Part shown: positions 25,865 to 34,851 of the stretch, piece by piece
Numbering within the stretch: position 1 is the first letter of the stretch
Layout: every line of letters starts with the position of its first letter
Origin: Paraburkholderia podalyriae
GTDB taxonomy: Bacteria > Pseudomonadota > Gammaproteobacteria > Burkholderiales > Burkholderiaceae
Direction: 5' to 3'
DNA: 64,000 bases
Assembly (NCBI RefSeq): GCF_014397785.1
Contig: NZ_VZQQ01000005.1
Span: 186,001 to 250,000 of the forward strand
Translations under genes and position numbers: made by a program
The notes under the pieces: generated by a model
What the model was told of the DNA's origin: nothing
Database searches by the model: none
What the model saw: the letters and a program-made list of their open reading frames with translations, nothing else

Positions 25865-27121
25865 ATGAACACGCCGCTGCCATCCACCGCCCCTTTTGGC
25901 CGCGGCCCGCAGGCCGCGAACCGCGAGTCGTTTCGCGCTGCGCGCCGCAAGGCCGCGATGCGCGCGCTGCTGCTGGCTTTGCCGTTATTGATCTTTCTGC
26001 TGGTGACGTTCGTTGCACCGATCGCGAGCCTGCTCGTGCGCAGCGTGCGGAACCCTGAAGTGCACGCCGGCATGCCGCGGTTGAGCGCGGCGCTGGCCGG
26101 ATGGGACGGTGCGGGCGTACCCGGCGAACCGGCATTTGCCGCACTCGCGCACGACCTGAAGGATGACGGCGATCACGGCCAGCTCGGCAATATCGCGCGG
26201 CGCATGAACTTCTATCAACCGGAGTTCCGCAGCCTGCTCTTCAAGACGGCGCGTGCGATACGTTCGCAAACGCCCGCGCAATGGAAGCCCGCCCTGATCG
26301 ATCTGGACGAACGCTGGAACGCGCCGGAAACCTGGCGTCTGCTCACGCGCGCGTCGATCTCGCCCACACCCGACTATTTGCTGAACGCCGTCGATGCGCA
26401 AGTCGCGCCTGATGGTTCGGTGACGTCTGTCGCGGCAGACAGTGCGGTCTACCGCGCGGCCTTCGAACGCACCGTCACGATCAGCGCGACGGTCACGCTG
26501 CTGTGTCTGGTGTTGGGCTATCCGGTCGCGTATCTGCTCGCGACACTACCGCAGAACCAGAGCAACCGGCTGATTCTGTTCGTGATCGTACCGTTCTGGA
26601 CCTCGCTGCTGGTGCGTACCACCGCGTGGTATGTGCTGCTGCAACCAGGTGGTGTAATCAACAGCGCGTTGTCCCGCTTCGGGCTCATCGATCATCCGTT
26701 ACCGCTTATTTTCAATCGCACGGGTGTGTTGATCGGCATGACACATATTCTGCTGCCGTACATGATCCTCGCAATCTTTTCGGTGATGAAAGGTGTATCG
26801 CCCGTGTATATGCGCGCGGCGCAATCCCTCGGCGCGCATCCGGCTGTGGCCTTCGTGCGCGTGTATGTTCCGCAGACGCTGCCGGGCGTCGGCGCGGGAT
26901 GTTTTCTCGTGTTCGTGCTCGCGCTCGGTTATTACATCACCCCCGCGCTGCTAGGCGGTGCCGGCGACGAGATGATCAGCCAGCTGATCGCGTCGCAGAC
27001 CAACGATCGGCTCAACTGGGGACTCGCGGGCGCGCTGTCGTGCTATCTGATCGCATTCACAGCGGTGTTCTATTTCATCTTCAACCGGCTGGTTGGTATC
27101 GACCGCTTGCGCTTCGGTTAA
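25865..27121 (+). CDS. ABC transporter permease, PotB-like
   Basis: The 418-residue permease has a first transmembrane helix at about 30-55, then a large periplasmic insertion of about 150 residues, then the five remaining helices with an EAA-type loop (MRAAQSLGAHPAVAFVRVYVP). Ordinary PotB is near 280 residues; the insert is typical of a long subgroup of this family. It follows the binding protein by 39 bases. Confidence 0.9.
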   Translation: MNTPLPSTAPFGRGPQAANRESFRAARRKAAMRALLLALPLLIFLLVTFVAPIASLLVRSVRNPEVHAGMPRLSAALAGWDGAGVPGEPAFAALAHDLKDDGDHGQLGNIARRMNFYQPEFRSLLFKTARAIRSQTPAQWKPALIDLDERWNAPETWRLLTRASISPTPDYLLNAVDAQVAPDGSVTSVAADSAVYRAAFERTVTISATVTLLCLVLGYPVAYLLATLPQNQSNRLILFVIVPFWTSLLVRTTAWYVLLQPGGVINSALSRFGLIDHPLPLIFNRTGVLIGMTHILLPYMILAIFSVMKGVSPVYMRAAQSLGAHPAVAFVRVYVPQTLPGVGAGCFLVFVLALGYYITPALLGGAGDEMISQLIASQTNDRLNWGLAGALSCYLIAFTAVFYFIFNRLVGIDRLRFG

Positions 27122-27184
27122 TGCGCCGCGGAACTGGCGCTCATTCGTGTCTCATTCGTATAGTTGATCAACAGGCAGACCCAG

Positions 27185-28012
27185 ATGAAAGACGGACGAA
27201 CCCGGCTACTGTCGGAACGCATCGCGGGCGCGGGAATACGCGTGCATTGCGCGCTCGTTTTCTTTTTCCTCGTCGCGCCGATCCTCGCGATCGTGCCGCT
27301 GTCGTTCAACTCCGGCTCGTTCTTCTCGTACCCGATGCAAGGCTTCTCGCTGCGCTGGTACGCGCAGGCGCTGAGTTCGCCCGACTGGCAACGCGCGTTC
27401 GCGAACAGCATCGGCATCGGCGCGGCGTCGACGCTGATCGCGACGGTTCTCGGCACGCTTGCCGCGCTCGGCTTGAGCCGCGCGCAGTTTCCTTACCGCT
27501 CGATCATCATGCCCATCATCGTGTCGCCGATGATCGTGCCTATCGTTGTCGTCGCGGCAGGTTTTTATCTGGTCTTTTCGCCGCTCGGGCTGGTGAATTC
27601 GTATGTTGGCGTCGTGCTTGCGCATGCGGCACTCGGTACGCCCTTCGTGGTAATCACCGTGACGGCTTCGCTGCTGTCGTTCGATCAAAGTCTGCTTCGC
27701 GCAGCCTCGGGTCTGGGCGCGCAGCCGTGGGTCGCATTTCGTCGCGTCACGCTGCCGCTGATCACGCCCGCCGTCGCGACTGGCAGTGTGTTCGCATTCG
27801 CGACATCGTTCGACGAAGTGATCGTCATTCTGTTCATTGGCGGCCCCGCGCAGCGCACCGTGCCGCGGCAGATGTGGAGCGGCATCCGGGACCAGATCGA
27901 CCCGTCGATCCTTGCCGTGGCCACCCTGCTGATGGTGTTCGCCGTTGCGCTGTTCGCGTGCATGAACTGGTTGCGCAAGCGCGCAGCGGCGGCCAGCCGC
28001 TCACTTGCCTGA
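27185..28012 (+). CDS. ABC transporter permease, PotC-like
   Basis: The 275-residue permease has six predicted helices and the docking loop LRAASGLGAQPWVAFRRVTLP. It completes the PotABCD-type importer. ATG 27185 is preferred over a TTG seven codons upstream because the latter has no ribosome site. Confidence 0.9.
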   Translation: MKDGRTRLLSERIAGAGIRVHCALVFFFLVAPILAIVPLSFNSGSFFSYPMQGFSLRWYAQALSSPDWQRAFANSIGIGAASTLIATVLGTLAALGLSRAQFPYRSIIMPIIVSPMIVPIVVVAAGFYLVFSPLGLVNSYVGVVLAHAALGTPFVVITVTASLLSFDQSLLRAASGLGAQPWVAFRRVTLPLITPAVATGSVFAFATSFDEVIVILFIGGPAQRTVPRQMWSGIRDQIDPSILAVATLLMVFAVALFACMNWLRKRAAAASRSLA

Positions 28013-28130
28013 CCCGTTCGTGACACCGGCGTGATGCCCGTTACCGTTGCCAGCCTGACAGCGTGGCGATATGCTTCGCATCGCCGATAAACCACATGCA
28101 ACGACCGAGGGTCGCGAAGGAAACCACACC

Positions 28131-28574
28131 ATGCGATTACGACGCATCAGCGCACGCCGCTCACCCGTGCACGGCATGGGATTGTTCGCGCTGCAGCCGA
28201 TCGCCGCGGGCGAACGGGTCATCGAGTACAAGGGGGAAGTGACCAGCTGGCGGCGCGCCGCCGCCCGTCAGCGAGTCGACGCTGGCCACACGTTCGTGTT
28301 TGGACTGTCCAATGGTCGTGTGATCGACGGCAGCCGTGGTGGCAACAGCGCCCGCTTTCTGAACCATGCGTGCGCGCCCAACTGCGAGGCAATCGAGATG
28401 GGCGAACGGGTGTTCATTCATGCGCTCGTCACGATCGCACCGGGGGATGAGCTTTTCATCAATTACGGTCTGACAGTGGACGGCGCGGTCACCGACGACA
28501 TTCGCGCCCAGTACCGGTGTCATTGCGGTGCGCCGGCATGTCGTCGAACCATGCTGGGCAATGACGTGCAGTGA
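28131..28574 (+). CDS. SET-domain protein-lysine N-methyltransferase
   Basis: The 147-residue protein is a minimal SET domain with post-SET. It shows GMGLFALQPIAAGERVIEYKG, then RFLNHACAPNCE (the NHxCxPN pseudoknot motif), then ELFINYG with the catalytic Tyr, and a post-SET zinc site (CHCGAPACR). Such enzymes transfer a methyl group from S-adenosylmethionine to lysine of a protein. ATG 28131 is preferred at the start of similarity. It is isolated: the ABC operon ends 118 bases before and the next gene is on the other strand. A bacterial substrate is unknown. Confidence 0.83.
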   Translation: MRLRRISARRSPVHGMGLFALQPIAAGERVIEYKGEVTSWRRAAARQRVDAGHTFVFGLSNGRVIDGSRGGNSARFLNHACAPNCEAIEMGERVFIHALVTIAPGDELFINYGLTVDGAVTDDIRAQYRCHCGAPACRRTMLGNDVQ

Positions 28575-28609
28575 TCGTAGTCGTGCCGTTCGATCGTGTT
28601 ACCTCCGGA

Positions 28610-28729
28610 TCATGCAGCCTGGCGCGCAACCTCGGCCTCCGCCGCACGGGCGAGGTCGATGTCGTTCAGCGCGTAGATCGCCGTATGTTTCGGGTCGTAT
28701 CGGGCCGGCCAGATCACTTTGTCAATCAT
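28610..28729 (-). pseudogene. 39-residue remnant resembling the start of an SRPBCC/polyketide-cyclase-like protein
   Basis: The frame begins with MIDKVIWPARYDPKHTAIYA behind a strong ribosome site (AAGGAGTACCGAC) and stops after 39 codons. From memory the opening resembles the N-terminus of SRPBCC-family proteins of 150 or so residues, so this looks like the head of a gene whose body was lost; the last 15 residues (Ala/Arg/Glu-rich) do not resemble the family. It follows the NADP-binding reductase by 39 bases on the same strand. It may instead be a genuine small protein. Confidence 0.45.
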
Positions 28730-28768
28730 GTCGGTACTCCTTGTCTGTGTGCGTTTCAAGCGAAACCA

Positions 28769-29368
28769 CTATTTGAACTTGACGAGATCCTCAAAGATCA
28801 GTCGAGCCCAGCTATTCCCCCTCGCCTGAACGAGCGAACCGCCCTCCTCGAGTGGTCCTAGCGAGATCGGCGCGAAACCAAGCCGTTCGGCCAAAGCCGC
28901 GACCGGCACCACCGCGCTGTCGTCGTCGCTCGACAGAAACACGACGCGGCGACCGCCCTTCACATTCGGGTCAGCAGCCAGAACGGCTGCCGGCAGATGG
29001 TTGAAGCCCTTGACGAAGCTGGCGCCGGTAAACGCTTTGGCGACGACGGCCGAGGACGGCTGGCCTCCCAGGTCTTCGACGGCAACACCGAACGCATTTG
29101 TCGCGTCGATGATCGTCTTGCCCTGCCAACTTGCAAGCTGCTTCGCAACCTCGCGGTGCTCCCAAAACGGTACGGCCAGAATGATGGTGTCGGACGTGAT
29201 CGCATCCCGCAGCGTTGCGGGCGCCACAGTCGGGCCGATCGCTCGTGCCGGCTGCATCAACGTCTCAGGGGGGCGACGGCTGGCGACGGTCACGTCGATG
29301 TCCTTTCTTGCAAACGCGCGGGCGAGCGCCTGGCCTACCGCGCCAAAGCCAATGATCGAATAGCTCAT
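28769..29368 (-). CDS. NADP-binding oxidoreductase (F420-dependent NADP reductase-like)
   Basis: The 199-residue protein starts with SIIGFGAVGQALARAFARKD, an NADP-binding Rossmann motif, and continues with DTIILAVPFWEHREVAKQL and FVKGFNHLPAAVL, as in the NADPH-dependent F420 reductase/YrbE-type coenzyme-binding family. ATG 29368 has GGAGAGTCTCC in front. It is divergent from the LysR gene at 29546, a common pair in which the LysR protein controls the reductase. Confidence 0.85.
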   Translation of the reverse strand: MSYSIIGFGAVGQALARAFARKDIDVTVASRRPPETLMQPARAIGPTVAPATLRDAITSDTIILAVPFWEHREVAKQLASWQGKTIIDATNAFGVAVEDLGGQPSSAVVAKAFTGASFVKGFNHLPAAVLAADPNVKGGRRVVFLSSDDDSAVVPVAALAERLGFAPISLGPLEEGGSLVQARGNSWARLIFEDLVKFK

Positions 29369-29433
29369 GGAGACTCTCCTTTCGGGGATGATTTGTTCAG
29401 CCACGAACCCATGGTATTGGGAGAGCAGACGAT

Positions 29434-29442
29434 TGATAATCA
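29434..29442. promoter_or_regulatory. short palindrome between divergent reductase and LysR genes
   Basis: TGATAATCA is a 9-base palindrome in the 177-base gap 29369-29545. It is AT-rich in GC-rich surroundings and sits where a LysR protein would bind to control the reductase. A longer T-N11-A dyad was not found with confidence. Confidence 0.3.
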
Positions 29443-29545
29443 GCCGGTTTTTCATAAGACCGATTCTGTAGCGGAATAGATCGAAGACCCGAAATCGCCG
29501 ACAATGACGCCATTTCGGTGTTGATTCACTTCCGGGCGGAATAGG

Positions 29546-30436
29546 ATGGATCGGTTCTACGAACTGGACGCGTTTATCGCCGTGGTCGAAGCGGGCGGAT
29601 TTTCGGCGGCGGCGCGCAGAATGGCCGCATCGCAATCCGCGATTAGCAAGGCTGTGGGCGCGCTGGAGCGGCGCCTGGGCGTCGTGCTGTTCAATCGAAG
29701 CACCCGTAGCGTGACACTGACCGATCAAGGGCAAACCTATTACGACCGGATCAAGCCGCTGATCGGCGAAATCGATGAGGCTAACAGCGAGCTCACCAGC
29801 CATTCACTGCAGGTGTCGGGCCCTATCCGGATCGCGACCGCGTCGACGTTCGGGCGTCTTCATGTGCTTCCGCTGATTCCCATGCTGTTGTCGCTGAACC
29901 CCGGTCTCGAGGTGGATCTCGTGTTGTCGGATTTCGTGCGAGATATGGTGGAGGATCGAATCGATCTCGCGATTCGAGTAGGCCCGGTCAACGATCCCGA
30001 TACGGTCGTGAAGCGAATCGCGAGCACCCCGCTGGTCTGCGTTGGATCGCGTCGCTATTTCGAGCAGCACGGCATACCCGAAGATCCAGCGGAACTCGCC
30101 CATCAGAATTGCCTGCTCTACGGCGGTCTGACCGAATCGGCGAACTGGCCATTTCATGGGCCGCAAGGCCGGTTCAGCGTCGCCGTGCGAGGCAACCTGT
30201 CGTCGAACAGCGTCGAGACGATACGATCGGCCGTGCTCGCGGGTGTGGGAATAGGACTCTTCGCGAAGCTCTCGCTCGCCGAAGAACTCAAGGATCCCGA
30301 CATCGTGACCGTGCTGAACGACTTCCTCCGGGACGCCCGTGATGTGAGCATCGTCTGGCCGCGGCGTCGTTTCGTGCCTGCGCGCGTGCGCCGGGTCACC
30401 GACTTTTTTGCGGCTGCGTTGCCGCAGCGCTTATGA
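29546..30436 (+). CDS. LysR-family transcriptional regulator
   Basis: The 296-residue protein has an HTH in residues 5-64 (ELDAFIAVVEAGGFSAAARR, ASQSAISKAVGALE) followed by the LysR sensor domain (GPIRIATASTFGRLHVLPLI). It belongs to the AaeR/DmlR-like group by the motif LFNRSTRSVTLTDQG. It is divergent from the reductase gene. Confidence 0.9.
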   Translation: MDRFYELDAFIAVVEAGGFSAAARRMAASQSAISKAVGALERRLGVVLFNRSTRSVTLTDQGQTYYDRIKPLIGEIDEANSELTSHSLQVSGPIRIATASTFGRLHVLPLIPMLLSLNPGLEVDLVLSDFVRDMVEDRIDLAIRVGPVNDPDTVVKRIASTPLVCVGSRRYFEQHGIPEDPAELAHQNCLLYGGLTESANWPFHGPQGRFSVAVRGNLSSNSVETIRSAVLAGVGIGLFAKLSLAEELKDPDIVTVLNDFLRDARDVSIVWPRRRFVPARVRRVTDFFAAALPQRL

Positions 30437-30761
30437 AGCTGGAAACAGTCGACGAAGACGTTGATGGCGATTTCAAGGCAAATTTGAAATATCGCTATGA
30501 CGGCTGGTTATTAAACGAGCGGCTTTAACTGGCGTCGATTCCCGTAAAGCCCGTGTGGCCGGCCTTCCAGGCTCGCTGCACGGCGCGCGCCCCGGATTGG
30601 CCATTCAAGGGCGTAAGCCTTGGCAGGCAGCGGCGCATTGCGACATTTCGGTATACTCGCGAGCTTTCCCTAGACGATCTTTCGCGGTCTTCTCCCGCGC
30701 AGCGACGGCCATCTCACCGACGTGCCGCCCTCGCGCGACAAGCGCGTCCGCCCCGCTCATC
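30437..30761. other. intergenic region upstream of the YeeE-type transporter gene
   Basis: This 325-base gap contains an AT-richer patch (30475-30530) and a -10-like TATACT at 30652-30657 on the plus strand without a good -35. Open frames through it are unlike any protein and are continuous with the transporter gene frame. No terminator or repeat was found. Confidence 0.4.
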
Positions 30762-31985
30762 ATGTCCGATCTTTCCACCTCGTTCGGCGCACCGCGCCGT
30801 CTCGTCAACATCAATCCGAAGCCGCTCGGCGTCGCGCTCGCGCTCGTCGTGCTCGGCGCGATCTATCTCGCGCAGACCGTCAGCGCGAAGCAGGCCGCAC
30901 TGTATGTCCTCGGCGCGCTGCTCGGCATCACGCTCTATCACGCCGCGTTCGGCTTCACGTCCGCATGGCGCGTGTTCATCGCCGATGGCCGCGGCGCCGG
31001 CCTGCGCGCTCAGATGCTGATGCTCGCGGTCGGCGTGCTGCTGTTCTTCCCAGCGCTTTCCGCCGGCACGTTGTTCGGTCATCCGGTCGTCGGCGAAGTG
31101 TCGCCCGTCAGCACGTCGGTCCTGATCGGCGCGTTCATGTTCGGCATTGGCATGCAGCTCGGCGGCGGCTGCGCGTCCGGCACGCTGTACACGGTCGGCG
31201 GCGGCAGCACGCGGATGATCGTCACGCTGATCGCGTTCATCGTCGGCTCGGTGGTCGGCACCGCGCATATGCCGTTCTGGTCCGCGCTGCCGCATCTGCC
31301 GCCGATCTCGCTCGTGCAGACGCTCGGCGTCGGCCCGGCGATCGCGCTGAACCTCGCGGTGTTCGCGGCGATCGCCGCGCTGACGGTGCTGATCGAAAAG
31401 CGCCGTCACGGCCGTCTCGTCAGCGACGTGGATCGCGCACCGAACGCATCGCCGTGGCTGCATGGCCCGTGGCCGCTCCTCGCAGGCGGCGTCGTGCTCG
31501 CGATCCTCAACTTCGTGACGCTCGCGCTGTCGGGCCATCCGTGGGGCATTACGTCGGCGTTCGCGCTGTGGGGCGCCAAAGCGTTCTCCGCGATGGGCAT
31601 CGACGTCGCGAGCTGGCATGTGTGGAGCACCGGCCCGAACGCGGCCGCCCTCGCCGCACCGATCAGCCACGACGTGAAGTCGGTGATGGACATCGGCATC
31701 GTGATCGGCGCGATGGTTGCCGCTTCGCTCGCCGGCCGCTACGCGCCGGTGTGGCGTCTGCCGCTGCGCTCGCTGATCGCGGCAATCATCGGCGGACTGA
31801 TTCTCGGCTATGGCGCGCGCCTCGCCTACGGCTGCAATATCGGCGCGTACTTCAGCGGCATCGTGTCGGGCAGCGTGCACGGCTGGCTGTGGCTCGTCGC
31901 GGCATTTGTCGGCAACGTGATCGGCACGAAGCTGCGACCGATGTTCGGCCTCGCGGTCGAGCGCGTAAAGCAGACGGGTTGCTGA
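30762..31985 (+). CDS. YeeE/YedE family sulfur (thiosulfate) transporter
   Basis: The 407-residue membrane protein has about ten helices and the two halves of YeeE/TsuA. Each half has a conserved Cys motif: GGGCASGTLYTVGGG near residue 138 and YGCNIGAYFSGIVSG near residue 360. In TsuA these cysteines pass thiosulfate through the membrane. No TusA-like YeeD gene is adjacent. ATG 30762 starts a plausible cytosolic head before the first helix. Confidence 0.87.
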   Translation: MSDLSTSFGAPRRLVNINPKPLGVALALVVLGAIYLAQTVSAKQAALYVLGALLGITLYHAAFGFTSAWRVFIADGRGAGLRAQMLMLAVGVLLFFPALSAGTLFGHPVVGEVSPVSTSVLIGAFMFGIGMQLGGGCASGTLYTVGGGSTRMIVTLIAFIVGSVVGTAHMPFWSALPHLPPISLVQTLGVGPAIALNLAVFAAIAALTVLIEKRRHGRLVSDVDRAPNASPWLHGPWPLLAGGVVLAILNFVTLALSGHPWGITSAFALWGAKAFSAMGIDVASWHVWSTGPNAAALAAPISHDVKSVMDIGIVIGAMVAASLAGRYAPVWRLPLRSLIAAIIGGLILGYGARLAYGCNIGAYFSGIVSGSVHGWLWLVAAFVGNVIGTKLRPMFGLAVERVKQTGC

Positions 31986-32216
31986 TCGGACCGAGACTTC
32001 GCCAGACCGGCCGTCGTGGACCGGCAACAAGCCGTCCTTGACAACGCGTGAGTGCAGCATCGCGACCTGAAAATCCTATACTGGGTCCGTGCGGTTGCTG
32101 ACTTCGCGCGTTGTCTGCGCATGCCTTTGCGCGAGTCCAATCGTCGGACATGACGCCTCTGAATTCCGGTGGACCGTGCGTTACGTCACCTGCCTGACAG
32201 GACGGAGGACGAAGCC

Positions 32217-33869
32217 ATGCTGACGATCGACGACATCCGCGCTGTGCCGCTGTTCTCGACTCTCCCCGACAGCGAACTGGAGGACCTCGCGCACATATGC
32301 GCCGACCTGCATTTGTGCGCGGGCGAGTTCGCCGTCCATGAAGGCGGCGAGCGAGCGCTATACGCCGTGCTGTCGGGCAAGATGGAAGTCATCAAGTCTT
32401 TCGACGGCATCGAGCGAACCTTGGGCTGGCGTCTGCCCGGCACGATCTTCGGCGAAGTGCCGCTTGCGCTGAGTTCGCCGTTTCCTGGCGCGTATCGCGC
32501 GGCCGAGCCTTCGCGCGTGATGCGCGTCGATGCGCCGCAATACTATGCGCTCGCGGCGGCATCGCCGGACGTGGCGTTCAAGATGGGCGCGCTGGCGCGC
32601 GAACGCATCGGCGGGCTGCAAAGCCTTTCCGCCGAGCCGCCGAAGGCGCGCGTGACCATCGTCGGCAGCCGTTGGGACAATAGGTGCACGCTTCTGCGTC
32701 AGTTCCTCGCCCGCAATCAGATCAGCGCCGACTGGATGGCGCCGGATGCGCCCGAACTTGCCGCGCGCTGGCCTGGCACGTGTCCGACGGAAAGCGAATG
32801 CCCCGCTTTGCGCCTCGTCGACGGCACGGTGCTGAGCCGACCCGCGACACGCGAACTGGCAGGACTGCTCGGCCTTCAGACCCAGCCGCGTCATGCCGGA
32901 TACGACACCGCGATCATCGGCGGCGGACCCGCGGGGCTCGCGGCCGCGGTGTACGGCGCGTCGGAAGGTCTGCGCACGCTGGTGCTGGAGCGCGAGGCGC
33001 CGGGCGGACAGGCGGGCACGTCCTCGCGCATCGAAAATTACCTCGGCTTTCCCAACGGTGTTTCCGGCGATGAACTCGCGAGCCGCGCGCTGCAACAGGC
33101 ACGGCGGCTCGGCGCGGAGATTCTGGTGACGCGCTCGGTCGAGCGCATCGATGTGCAAGCGCGGCAGATTCATCTCGATGACGGCGACGCCGTGCACGCT
33201 CGAACGATCATTCTCGCGACGGGCGTCACGTGGCGGCGGCTTGCAATCGACGGCTTCGACCGCTTTATCGGCAAGGGTATTTACTACGGCGCGGCGCGCA
33301 GCGAAGCGAGCGCGACGCACGGGCTCGATGTCCATCTGATCGGCGGCGGCAATTCGGCCGGCCAGGCCGCGTTGTACTTCGCCAATCATGCGCGCAGCGT
33401 GACGCTCGTCGTGCGCGGCGACTCGCTCGAAAAGGGTATGTCGCGCTATCTCGTCGAACAGCTTGCGGGCAAGACCAATGTCGCGGTGCGGTTGCACTCG
33501 GAGGTCGTCGCCGCGCACGGTGAAACGCATCTGACGGCCATCGACATTCGCGACTCGACGAGCGACGAAGTCCGCCGGCACGACTGCGGCGGTCTATTCG
33601 TCTTCATCGGAGCGGATGCGCAGACGGAATGGCTGCCGCCCGAAATCGCGCGCGATGTGCGCGGCTATGTTCTGACCGGCGACGACGTCGTCAAGGCGGG
33701 ACGCTGGTCGCATCAGCGCGATCCTTACCTGCTTGAATCGAGCGTCGCTGGCGTGTTCGCGTGCGGCGATGTAAGGCTGAGCCCTGTGAAGCGCGTCGCG
33801 TCAGCCGTCGGCGAGGGCAGCATGGCGATTGCTTTCGCGCACAGGTACTTGCAGTCGGACGGCGTGTGA
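32217..33869 (+). CDS. flavoprotein with cyclic-nucleotide-binding domain and thioredoxin-reductase-like module
   Basis: The 550-residue protein has a cNMP-binding-like domain at about residues 10-125 (VLSGKMEVIKSFDG, GTIFGEVPLALSS), a short linker domain, and from about residue 240 a thioredoxin-reductase-like FAD/NADPH module (DTAIIGGGPAGLAAAVYGAS; VHLIGGGNSAGQAALYF; VFACGDVR). The redox CxxC of thioredoxin reductase is missing: its place reads GIYYGAARSEA. ATG 32217 has GGAGGACGAAGCC in front. It may reduce another acceptor under nucleotide control; that is inferred. Confidence 0.83.
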   Translation: MLTIDDIRAVPLFSTLPDSELEDLAHICADLHLCAGEFAVHEGGERALYAVLSGKMEVIKSFDGIERTLGWRLPGTIFGEVPLALSSPFPGAYRAAEPSRVMRVDAPQYYALAAASPDVAFKMGALARERIGGLQSLSAEPPKARVTIVGSRWDNRCTLLRQFLARNQISADWMAPDAPELAARWPGTCPTESECPALRLVDGTVLSRPATRELAGLLGLQTQPRHAGYDTAIIGGGPAGLAAAVYGASEGLRTLVLEREAPGGQAGTSSRIENYLGFPNGVSGDELASRALQQARRLGAEILVTRSVERIDVQARQIHLDDGDAVHARTIILATGVTWRRLAIDGFDRFIGKGIYYGAARSEASATHGLDVHLIGGGNSAGQAALYFANHARSVTLVVRGDSLEKGMSRYLVEQLAGKTNVAVRLHSEVVAAHGETHLTAIDIRDSTSDEVRRHDCGGLFVFIGADAQTEWLPPEIARDVRGYVLTGDDVVKAGRWSHQRDPYLLESSVAGVFACGDVRLSPVKRVASAVGEGSMAIAFAHRYLQSDGV

Positions 33870-33897
33870 GTCTGTCGCTCGATCGTGTCGCGCGGCG

Positions 33898-34800
33898 CTA
33901 TATATTGGCAGGCAGCGCGACGCGTTCCAATACCGTCATCGGACCGAGCCTTTCGATCACCTCCCGCTGCGCCGCATCACGCACGAAGAGCGCACCGGCA
34001 AAGCCGAGCGCGTTCACCGAGACCCCTTCGACACGCTCTTGCGATCTCGGCACCAGCAGCATCCAGCGCCGCGTGACGAGCAGGTTGTAGGGCGTCGCGT
34101 GGCAGGATGCACGGTCGATTTCGACCGCGCCGACACCCGCCGCGTCGAGCAGCGCGCGATAACGGGAAAGCGCCCGTTTGGCCGCATCCGCGCGCGGCCA
34201 TTCATCCGCGTCGAAGCGTGCGAACGCATGCCGAAACGGCAGACCCGACAAGCGCTTGCGCGCACTGAGCAAGGGCTCGATAGGCACGGGCGGATCGGTT
34301 TCCCCGAGCGGCAGCGGTACGATCTGCAGATGCTTGTGCGGCTGGCTCGCGCCCGCTTGCGTGCCCGCGTTGTAAAAACCGATGCCGTCGAACTCGGCCA
34401 TGCACGTCAGCAGCGCTTCGAAATCGGCAAGATCGAGCAGCGCTTGCTGCTGTTCGAATTCGCGCGTGACGATCAGCAGATGATGATCGATCACGTTGAA
34501 CTTGTTCAGCAACGCGACATGCGTGTCGGAGATATCGGCGACGAACAGATCGGGCTCGTAGGGAAGAAATGGATTCGCGTGAGGGCGCTGCTGCGTCTGA
34601 AGCTTTCGCGCTTGCTCGCGCTGCTGCTCCTTGCGCGTCAGGCTCGACACCTGACGCACGACAAAGCGGATGCCGCCGCTGCCGATCACGGACTGTTGCG
34701 TGTGAATCGGTTGCAGTGCACCGCAACTCAGTGCATGTTCGGTCTGTCGCAGAACGGCGCGCCACAGCGTACCCGGAATCAGGCGTCGTTGTTGTTCCAT
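33898..34800 (-). CDS. ATP adenylyltransferase / Ap4A phosphorylase family protein
   Basis: The 300-residue protein shows the HIT-like histidine motif QPHKHLQIVPLP near residue 155 and NPFLPYEPDLFVADI, as in Ap4A phosphorylases (Apa1/2). These split diadenosine tetraphosphate with phosphate into ATP and ADP. The C-terminal domain (WMLLVPRSQE) also fits. It is convergent with the preceding flavoprotein and 51 bases downstream of the adenosine-specific kinase-like gene, so the two are probably one operon. Confidence 0.87.
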   Translation of the reverse strand: MEQQRRLIPGTLWRAVLRQTEHALSCGALQPIHTQQSVIGSGGIRFVVRQVSSLTRKEQQREQARKLQTQQRPHANPFLPYEPDLFVADISDTHVALLNKFNVIDHHLLIVTREFEQQQALLDLADFEALLTCMAEFDGIGFYNAGTQAGASQPHKHLQIVPLPLGETDPPVPIEPLLSARKRLSGLPFRHAFARFDADEWPRADAAKRALSRYRALLDAAGVGAVEIDRASCHATPYNLLVTRRWMLLVPRSQERVEGVSVNALGFAGALFVRDAAQREVIERLGPMTVLERVALPANI

Positions 34801-34851
34801 AGGATGTCGGCAGGCGCGGCGGCGCGCGAGAAGCGAGTGAAAGCGCAGCCG

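Noticed and set aside
28571..28861. 96-codon plus-strand frame after the SET gene
   Set aside because: It overlaps the antisense small gene with a strong ribosome site and the end of the reductase gene, and has no recognisable features.
30722..32041. 439-codon frame and its 448-codon antisense partner at 30714-32060
   Set aside because: Both shadow the YeeE-type transporter gene, whose helices and Cys motifs mark the real frame.
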